Assembly: GCA_937910305.1 (NCBI GenBank)
Contig: CALEPS010000060.1
Coordinates: 1 to 6,945 of the forward strand
Source: an uncultured Bacteroidales bacterium
GTDB taxonomy: Bacteria; Bacteroidota; Bacteroidia; Bacteroidales; Paludibacteraceae
DNA: 6,945 nt
Direction of reading: 5' to 3'
The position numbers and the translations under genes were made by a program. Within the stretch, counting starts at the first letter, position 1. The number at the start of each line of letters is the position of its first letter. The notes under the pieces are model-generated. The model saw only the letters and a list, made by a program, of their open reading frames with translations. It had not been told where the DNA came from and did no database searches. This document shows, piece by piece, positions 1 to 3,895 of the stretch.

Positions 1-143
1 ATGCCGGATATATTTACGCGATGTTGCAAGGTGTCCAAGATCCATGCGGCCGTATCGCAATGGCGCAACGCTGGAGCCAGGACGTCTGCCGGCAAATCGG
101 CAACAATATCAGTGACGAACTGGTCAAATCCCTCAGTCAATAA
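1..143 (+). CDS. 3' end of an unidentified gene, possibly a PfkB-family (ribokinase/adenosine kinase-like) carbohydrate kinase
   Basis: Only the last 46 codons are present: the first complete codon is at 3 and the TAA stop at 141-143. The readable tail begins AGYIYAMLQG, has CGRIAMAQRW in the middle and ends NNISDELVKSLSQ. In PfkB-family kinases the catalytic GAGD motif is followed by a helix of the type (A/S)G(F/Y)xYGxxxG, then a Cys/Gly-rich turn, an alanine-rich helix and a short tail after an IG motif. This fragment resembles that pattern, but the catalytic motif lies outside the window, so the family call is an inference from weak similarity. All three forward frames are open at the left edge. 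I chose this one because its composition is protein-like and its tail resembles a family. The stop lies 50 bp before lon, in the same direction, so co-transcription is possible. Confidence 0.4.
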   Translation, partial: AGYIYAMLQGVQDPCGRIAMAQRWSQDVCRQIGNNISDELVKSLSQ

Positions 144-147
144 AACC

Positions 148-159
148 TAATCGCGATTA
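148..159. promoter_or_regulatory. 12-bp perfect palindrome in the lon leader
   Basis: TAATCGCGATTA reads identically on both strands. It begins four bases after the stop of the upstream gene and ends 34 bases before the lon ATG, where an operator or promoter-proximal site could act. I see no clear TAnnTTTG box in the 50-bp gap, so lon may be read through from the upstream gene or use a divergent promoter. No regulator is assigned, and a palindrome this short could be accidental. Confidence 0.25.
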
Positions 160-193
160 TGTAAAATAGTATAGAAATAATAAACTCAGATAC

Positions 194-2578
194 ATGAGAA
201 AGACGAAAGATATAAAAGAAATTGAAGAAAGTTGGATTGAAGTGCTTCCGGTGAAGAATGTAGTACTCTTCCCCGGAATAATGATGCCAATCGCTATCTC
301 CCGAAAAAGCAGTTTGAGAATGGTCAAATCCGCGCTTGCGGAGAAAAAACCGCTGATTGTGCTCACGCAGATAGACGAATCAGTAAACGAACCAACCGGA
401 GACGGAGATCTCTACACGTTAGGAACATACGCCCAAGTGCTCCAGATCATTCCCATGCCGGAGTTGGGCGAAGGACATGTGATGGCTATCTTTGAAGGAG
501 TACACCGCGTACAAGTGGTTGATTTTCAAAAAGAATCCAACTTTCCGCTTCTGGCAAACGTGAAGGTCTGCATAGAAGAAATGCCAAAAACGGGCGACAA
601 GCAGTTTGAAGCAACCGTAGATAACATCCGCGACCTGGTGCTGCAACTGTTCAGCAACAAAGAGAACCCGTCTGTGGATGCCGGAATGACCATCCGGAGT
701 ATCAGCAGTACCCCATCGCTGGTTAACTATGTGTGCGCGATATACCATTTCAGCACGGAATACAAACAAGAACTGCTACAGATCGATTCTCTCATGGAGC
801 GAGCGACAAACGTACTTGCCGCACTGGAGAAAGAAAACGAAATCCTGAATATCAAAGCAGATATCCGCCGCCGCACCGTCGAGAAAATGGACAAACAGCA
901 ACGTGAATATTTCCTGCAGCAAGAGATAGAAACCATCAAAAAAGACCTGGGTGACACGGATACCGGTGCGCAGAAACTGAAAGAACTGCGCGACAGAGCA
1001 AGCAAGAAACAATGGTCAGAGGTAGTCGCTGAAGTGTTCAACAGAGAGCTCCAACGGCTGGAACACATGCCAACTCACTCGCCGGACTACTCCACCCAAC
1101 TGGATTATCTGGAGACCATGCTGGACCTGCCATGGTCCGTCTATTCCGAGGATAACTATGACATGCAGCACGCACAGGAAATACTGAACCGCGACCACTA
1201 CGGATTGGACAAAGTGAAGGAAAGGATCGTCGAATATCTTGCCGTACAACGCCAACTGGAACTTCGCAGCGAGAAAGAGAAGGAAAATCATCCTGCCAAG
1301 TCCCCTATCCTATGTCTTTACGGCCCTCCGGGAGTCGGAAAAACAAGTCTCGGAAAGAGCATTGCAGAAGCGCTTGGACGCAAGTATGCGCGTGTCTCTT
1401 TAGGCGGCCTGCATGACGAGGCGGAGATACGCGGACACAGACGCACGTATATAGGAGCACTTCCCGGACGAATCATTGACAGCATTAAGAAATGCGGAAC
1501 GTCAAACCCCGTTTTTGTCCTTGACGAGATAGACAAGATCGGCGCGGATTACAAGGGGGACCCGACATCCGCCTTACTCGAAGTGCTGGATCCGGAACAG
1601 AACAGCACTTTCCACGATAATTATCTGGATGTCGATTACGACCTGAGCAAAGTGATGTTTATTGCTACCGCCAACAGTCTGGAGACTATCCCACGTCCGC
1701 TGCTGGACCGGATGGAACTGATCGAAATGACCGGATACCTCCAGGAAGAGAAAGAAGAAATAGCCAAACGGCATCTGATTCCGAAAGAGTTGGCTAACCA
1801 TGGTCTGAAAGCGTCGCAGTTGAAGTTCAAGAAAGAGATCATCGGCCATATCATAGATGATTACACCCGTGAATCCGGCGTGCGTTCCTTGGAACGGCAG
1901 ATAGCTACTATATGCCGCAAGATCGACACCAAACTGGCTCTTGGCGAGGAATATAATATCTCTGTGACGCTGGATGATGTGCGTTCCTATCTCGGTCAGG
2001 CGCGATTCAGTCGTGACAGTTGGGAGACCAACAAATATGTAGGAGTCGTGACGGGTTTGGCGTGGACGCAAGTGGGCGGCGAAATACTGTTCATCGAGAC
2101 CAGCCTCTCGGCTTCTAAAAATCCGACTCTGACACTGACCGGAAACTTAGGCGATGTGATGAAAGAGAGTGCCACGCTTGCCTTGGGGTATGTCAAGGCA
2201 CATGCGGAAGAACTGGAGATAGATCCCACCGTTTTTGAAACGACTTCGGTTCATATTCATGTGCCGGAAGGTGCTATTCCAAAGGATGGACCTTCTGCCG
2301 GAATAACCATGACGACAGCGCTTGTGAGTGCGTTTACCAAACGCCTCGTCAAACCCCGTATCGCCATGACCGGAGAAATGACACTCCGCGGCAAAGTGCT
2401 GCCTATCGGAGGCGTGAAAGAAAAACTGCTCGCCGCCAAACGAGCAGGTATAACGGATATCATTCTCTGCGAGGACAACAGAAAAGACGTGGCTGAGATA
2501 GCACCGATTTATCTCAAAGGGCTGAACCTGCATTACGTGCATGACATCAGCGAGGTGCTAAAAGAAGCGCTTCAATAA
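194..2578 (+). CDS. lon: ATP-dependent protease Lon (family S16, LonA type)
   Basis: This encodes a full-length 794-aa LonA protease (E. coli Lon is 784 aa), a cytoplasmic hexameric AAA+ enzyme that unfolds and degrades damaged and some regulatory proteins. Residues ~13-210 form the N-terminal substrate-binding (LAN) domain, starting with WIEVLPVKNVVLFPG, and ~211-300 a charged coiled-coil/helical segment containing KQQREYFLQQ. The AAA+ module (~330-600) has Walker A GPPGVGKT at 377-384 (Lys383), Walker B VFVLDEID at 440-447 (Asp444, Glu445), sensor-1 Asn494, an arginine finger at Arg506 and sensor-2 SGVRSLER with Arg564. The C-terminal protease domain has the nucleophile in PKDGPSAG (Ser701) and the catalytic Lys744 in GGVKEKLLAAK, the same 43-residue spacing as E. 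coli Ser679/Lys722. No catalytic residue is missing. The ATG at 194 is the first possible start after an in-frame stop at 167-169. Its leader is A-rich with no Shine-Dalgarno, as is usual in Bacteroidota. Confidence 0.98.
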   Translation: MRKTKDIKEIEESWIEVLPVKNVVLFPGIMMPIAISRKSSLRMVKSALAEKKPLIVLTQIDESVNEPTGDGDLYTLGTYAQVLQIIPMPELGEGHVMAIFEGVHRVQVVDFQKESNFPLLANVKVCIEEMPKTGDKQFEATVDNIRDLVLQLFSNKENPSVDAGMTIRSISSTPSLVNYVCAIYHFSTEYKQELLQIDSLMERATNVLAALEKENEILNIKADIRRRTVEKMDKQQREYFLQQEIETIKKDLGDTDTGAQKLKELRDRASKKQWSEVVAEVFNRELQRLEHMPTHSPDYSTQLDYLETMLDLPWSVYSEDNYDMQHAQEILNRDHYGLDKVKERIVEYLAVQRQLELRSEKEKENHPAKSPILCLYGPPGVGKTSLGKSIAEALGRKYARVSLGGLHDEAEIRGHRRTYIGALPGRIIDSIKKCGTSNPVFVLDEIDKIGADYKGDPTSALLEVLDPEQNSTFHDNYLDVDYDLSKVMFIATANSLETIPRPLLDRMELIEMTGYLQEEKEEIAKRHLIPKELANHGLKASQLKFKKEIIGHIIDDYTRESGVRSLERQIATICRKIDTKLALGEEYNISVTLDDVRSYLGQARFSRDSWETNKYVGVVTGLAWTQVGGEILFIETSLSASKNPTLTLTGNLGDVMKESATLALGYVKAHAEELEIDPTVFETTSVHIHVPEGAIPKDGPSAGITMTTALVSAFTKRLVKPRIAMTGEMTLRGKVLPIGGVKEKLLAAKRAGITDIILCEDNRKDVAEIAPIYLKGLNLHYVHDISEVLKEALQ

Positions 2579-2590
2579 ACGCGTTTCTTT
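2561..2590. terminator. Hairpin at the lon / HTH gene convergence, possible bidirectional terminator
   Basis: AAAGAAGCGC (2561-2570) pairs with GCGTTTCTTT (2581-2590) through ten base pairs, one of them G-U, around a 10-base loop that contains the lon stop codon. The outer A/T pairs put a T-rich run on the 3' side in either direction, and the minus strand continues with one more T. It sits between two convergent genes 32 bp apart, where one shared terminator is expected. The GC core is only about four pairs and no long U-tract follows, so its strength is uncertain. Confidence 0.45.
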
Positions 2591-2610
2591 AAGGCAAGAG
2601 TATCAGAGAT

Positions 2611-3003
2611 TTAATTTCTGAGAAACTCTTCATACGTACCGTCCGTATAATAAACGACGATATTCCGGATTTGTTTAGGAGGAGCTGCAGGAGTCTGCGG
2701 CTCCTCTTTTACAGTACGCAACGGCGTAGTGCTTCTTTTTCCTTCCGGTGCCAGACTATCAAACAAACCGGCTTCTTGTCCAGGAGCCGTACGCCACATT
2801 TCGCCTACGCCTAAGATAAGCCACTCCGGATTCAGCGTAGGGTAACGCTCCATTATACGCTTCATCACATCCAGACTGGGATTATTGCGTCCCGCCATCA
2901 TATTACTGATCGTTCCGGGACGTACATGGATCTCTTCAGCAAACTGGCGCGCAGACAAATTCATCGATTTACGCACAGCGTCAATGCGTTCTCTTTCATT
3001 CAT
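2611..3003 (-). CDS. XRE/CI-like helix-turn-helix DNA-binding protein
   Basis: This 130-aa protein is probably a cytoplasmic transcriptional repressor or regulator. Residues ~4-70 form a Cro/CI-type HTH domain: helix 1 around ERIDAVRKSM, helix 2 ARQFAEEI (18-25), and the recognition helix RPGTISNMMAG (28-38). SLDVMKRIMERYP and NPEWLILGVGEMW (59-70) follow. The NPEWLxxGxGxM ending is characteristic of Bacteroidota XRE regulators and related phage-type repressors. A Pro/Thr/Glu-rich linker (~71-110) leads to a short hydrophobic and aromatic tail, IVVYYTDGTYEEF (115-127). I recognise no LexA-like peptidase or ligand-binding domain. The gene converges on lon and has its own promoter (3066-3097). 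Nearby TTTGTGAA-type sequences, one overlapping the -33 box, suggest but do not prove autoregulation. Its targets are unknown. The start codon at 3003 places the HTH at the very N-terminus, as is normal for the family. Confidence 0.88.
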   Translation of the reverse strand: MNERERIDAVRKSMNLSARQFAEEIHVRPGTISNMMAGRNNPSLDVMKRIMERYPTLNPEWLILGVGEMWRTAPGQEAGLFDSLAPEGKRSTTPLRTVKEEPQTPAAPPKQIRNIVVYYTDGTYEEFLRN

Positions 3004-3065
3004 AATATAATTCTTTAAAAATATTCAATTCTCAGCGATTTAGAGCACATATACCAAATCGTGTG

Positions 3066-3097
3066 CAAAGATACAAAAAAACATCGAAATACACAAA
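3066..3097 (-). promoter_or_regulatory. Bacteroidota-type promoter of the HTH gene
   Basis: On the minus strand the -7 box TATCTTTG (3073-3066) matches TAnnTTTG. It is preceded, after exactly 20 bases, by the -33 box TTG (3096-3094) within TTTGTGTA. Transcription should start near 3060, giving a leader of about 55 nt before the ATG at 3003. The same sequence-and-spacing match recurs at 3642-3672 on the other strand, which strengthens both calls. TTTGTGTA (3097-3090) overlaps the -33 box and TTTGTGAA copies lie just upstream, so a bound regulator could act here. Confidence 0.72.
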
Positions 3098-3420
3098 TAT
3101 ATACAAAACTTTTTGTGAATTATTTTGATACATTTGTGAAATGCACATAAATACATCTGTGTACACAAATAACAGCACCACATCCGTGGAACATTTTGCT
3201 TGGTTCAATAAGCCGCCTGCCACCGAATACTCAGGCATAAGCACCATATAATATTTCTATTACACTTAACACAAATGTCATAAACGCTTCATTTTAAGTG
3301 ATTTAACTATAATTTTCACCATGCAAACATGGATATTTGGGACATATACACATTTCTCTAGAAACACATTAAAGTAATATTTTACTTAAAACTATTTCGC
3401 GTTGATTTACAATAACTTAC

Positions 3421-3450
3421 ATGCACGCAATACGTGTATATTGCGCGCGT
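3421..3450. other. Imperfect 30-bp dyad with a GC-rich base
   Basis: ATGCACGCAATA and TATTGCGCGCGT pair around the 6-base centre CGTGTA, with one mismatch (A/C) and one G-U in twelve pairs; the inner seven pairs, CGCAATA/TATTGCG, are perfect. No T-run follows on either strand, so it is not a normal intrinsic terminator. It stands out in a very AT-rich neighbourhood and could be an operator or a structured RNA element. No function is assigned. Confidence 0.3.
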
Positions 3451-3560
3451 TAAACAGTGTTGATCAGGAGTACTTCAGTTGTGATTTATATATAAGGATA
3501 ACTACTCTACTCTTTTTGGTCTTTTTTTGTGAAAATTCCGGAATATAAGCAGTATTATGC

Positions 3561-3590
3561 GATTTGTGAATAGTAGATTTGTGAATAAAA
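3561..3590 (+). repeat. 15-bp tandem direct repeat containing TTTGTGAA
   Basis: GATTTGTGAATAGTA (3561-3575) is followed immediately by GATTTGTGAATAAAA (3576-3590); the first twelve bases and two of the last three agree. Each unit carries one TTTGTGAA octamer. The array ends about 50 bp upstream of the -33 box of the + strand promoter, where an activator or a repressor pair could bind. The second unit also creates a TAnnTTTG match (TAGATTTG, 3574-3581), but no TTG lies at the right distance upstream, so I do not call it a promoter. Confidence 0.55.
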
Positions 3591-3641
3591 TACACCTGCA
3601 AGGTGTTCACCTTTATTGTGAATACATTTCTGATTTTTTAC

Positions 3642-3672
3642 TTGCATAGTTCACAAAAAAGAACTACCTTTG
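3642..3672 (+). promoter_or_regulatory. Bacteroidota-type + strand promoter reading into the gap before dcp
   Basis: The -33 TTG (3642-3644), a 20-base spacer and the -7 box TACCTTTG (3665-3672) match the consensus well, predicting a start near 3678. No long + strand gene follows: dcp lies downstream on the opposite strand, and a hairpin terminator sits about 120 bases on. The spacer holds the dyad AGTTC-N8-GAACT (3648-3665), whose loop contains an inverted TTTGTGAA, so a protein bound there would block RNA polymerase. This points to a regulated, very short transcript. Confidence 0.65.
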
Positions 3673-3677
3673 CATCG

Positions 3678-3800
3678 AATTTAAGACAAAGAGAATTATC
3701 AGCGGCTATTGCCATTAAACCTAAAACCTATTAACTTTATGAAACCGGATGTTTACAAATTAAAACAACAAACGCAGGATTTTGTCCTGCGTTTGTTTAT
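3678..3800 (+). ncRNA. Predicted short transcript (candidate small RNA or leader RNA)
   Basis: A consensus promoter at 3642-3672 and a strong hairpin terminator at 3767-3797 delimit a + strand RNA of roughly 120 nt. I do not recognise it as 6S, tmRNA, SRP RNA or a known riboswitch. It contains an A/C-rich tract, CCTAAAACCTATTAACTTT, immediately before an ATG at 3739. That resembles the leaders of well-translated Bacteroidota genes, so the RNA could instead be a leader-peptide or mini-gene transcript. If termination fails, the RNA would run antisense into the 3' end of dcp (stop at 3896). The ends are inferred from motifs only. Confidence 0.35.
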
Positions 3801-3885
3801 GGAAGGGAGCGGAGATACTACTCCGTCGTCCTCAGATTATTGTACTTGTTCACACGTTGGCACTCATGCACGCTTGCATAGTTAG
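3739..3885 (+). CDS. Possible 48-aa small ORF in the short transcript; unrecognised
   Basis: The ATG lies about 60 nt downstream of the predicted transcription start and directly follows a CCTATTAACTTT leader, a plausible Bacteroidota initiation region. The first 23 residues (MKPDVYKLKQQTQDFVLRLF, then MEG) look like an amphipathic helix. The remainder is Ser/Thr/His/Cys-rich and looks unselected. The strong terminator hairpin lies inside the ORF (codons ~10-20), so a transcript ending there would lack the stop codon. This argues against a 48-aa product and for a non-coding RNA, a regulatory leader peptide, or the remnant of a gene start. I recognise no family. Confidence 0.18.
   Translation: MKPDVYKLKQQTQDFVLRLFMEGSGDTTPSSSDYCTCSHVGTHARLHS
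3767..3797. terminator. Strong bidirectional intrinsic terminator
   Basis: AACAAACGCAGGA (3767-3779) and TCCTGCGTTTGTT (3785-3797) form a perfect 13-bp stem around the 5-base loop TTTTG. On the minus strand the stem is followed by GTTTTAATTTG, a serviceable U-rich tail about 100 nt beyond the dcp stop, so it probably ends the dcp transcript. On the + strand the stem's own GTTTGTTT run supplies the U-tract, ending the short transcript from the promoter at 3642-3672. Confidence 0.82.
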
Positions 3886-3895
3886 CGTAGTTAAC

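Larger units (their letters stand above)
3112..3657. repeat. Dispersed TTTGTGAA octamer repeats (candidate regulator binding sites)
   Basis: Exact TTTGTGAA occurs on the + strand at 3112-3119, 3133-3140, 3526-3533, 3563-3570 and 3578-3585, and inverted (TTCACAAA) at 3650-3657. A one-base variant, ATTGTGAA, lies at 3615-3622. The related minus strand form TTTGTGTA occurs at 3097-3090 and 3169-3162, the latter inside the palindrome TGTGTACACA (3158-3167). The first pair is spaced 21 bp, close to two helical turns. The copies cluster next to the HTH promoter and just upstream of, and inside, the + strand promoter. I noticed no copy in the flanking genes. Even with the AT bias, this density is far above the fewer than one copy I would expect by chance. 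The binding protein is unknown; the adjacent HTH protein is the obvious candidate. Confidence 0.6.
3004..3895. other. AT-rich intergenic region of about 890 bp with regulatory structure but no convincing conventional gene
   Basis: This gap separates the 5' end of the HTH gene from the 3' end of dcp. It holds a minus strand promoter (3066-3097), a + strand promoter (3642-3672), six exact TTTGTGAA octamers plus variants, a 15-bp tandem duplication (3561-3590), dyads at 3158-3167, 3421-3450, 3592-3613 and 3648-3665, and a strong terminator hairpin (3767-3797). From about 3171 to 3420 I see only AT-rich sequence with no motif I can assign. No tRNA, rRNA, CRISPR array or insertion sequence ends were found. 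The terminator-to-dcp stretch (3798-3895) holds two small hairpins, CGGAG/CTCCG (3810-3825) and ATGCA/TGCAT (3866-3879), in what would be the dcp 3' UTR. Confidence 0.7.

Noticed and set aside
1..150. Alternative left-edge frame reading from an ATG at base 1 to a TAA at 148-150
   Set aside because: All three forward frames are open here. This one gives a composition without protein-like character (Ser/Thr/Asn-rich), whereas the frame stopping at 143 resembles a kinase C-terminus.
1574..2071. 165-codon minus strand ORF inside lon
   Set aside because: Lies wholly antisense to the AAA+ and protease-linker part of an intact lon. No promoter or recognisable domain is seen.
3094..3101. TATATTTG on the minus strand as a second HTH promoter -7 box
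   Set aside because: No -33 TTG lies at the right distance upstream, whereas the box at 3073-3066 has a perfectly spaced one.
3032..3247. 71-codon minus strand ORF overlapping the HTH promoter region
   Set aside because: It runs through the HTH -33/-7 boxes and the TTTGTGTA/TTTGTGAA repeats, its product is a Val/Phe/Tyr/Cys-rich string with an internal repeat caused by the DNA repeats, and it matches no family I know.
3574..3581. TAGATTTG as a second + strand -7 box
   Set aside because: It matches TAnnTTTG, but no TTG lies 19-21 bases upstream; the match is created by the octamer repeat.
3004..3895. Replication origin or dif site, suggested by AT-richness and iteron-like repeats
   Set aside because: No DnaA boxes (TTATCCACA-like) or XerCD-type sequence were found, and no replication gene is adjacent. 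Operator repeats are the simpler reading.
3004..3895. CRISPR array or insertion sequence remnant
   Set aside because: The repeats are 8-15 bp and irregularly spaced with no spacers. There are no transposase fragments and no terminal inverted repeats with target duplications.
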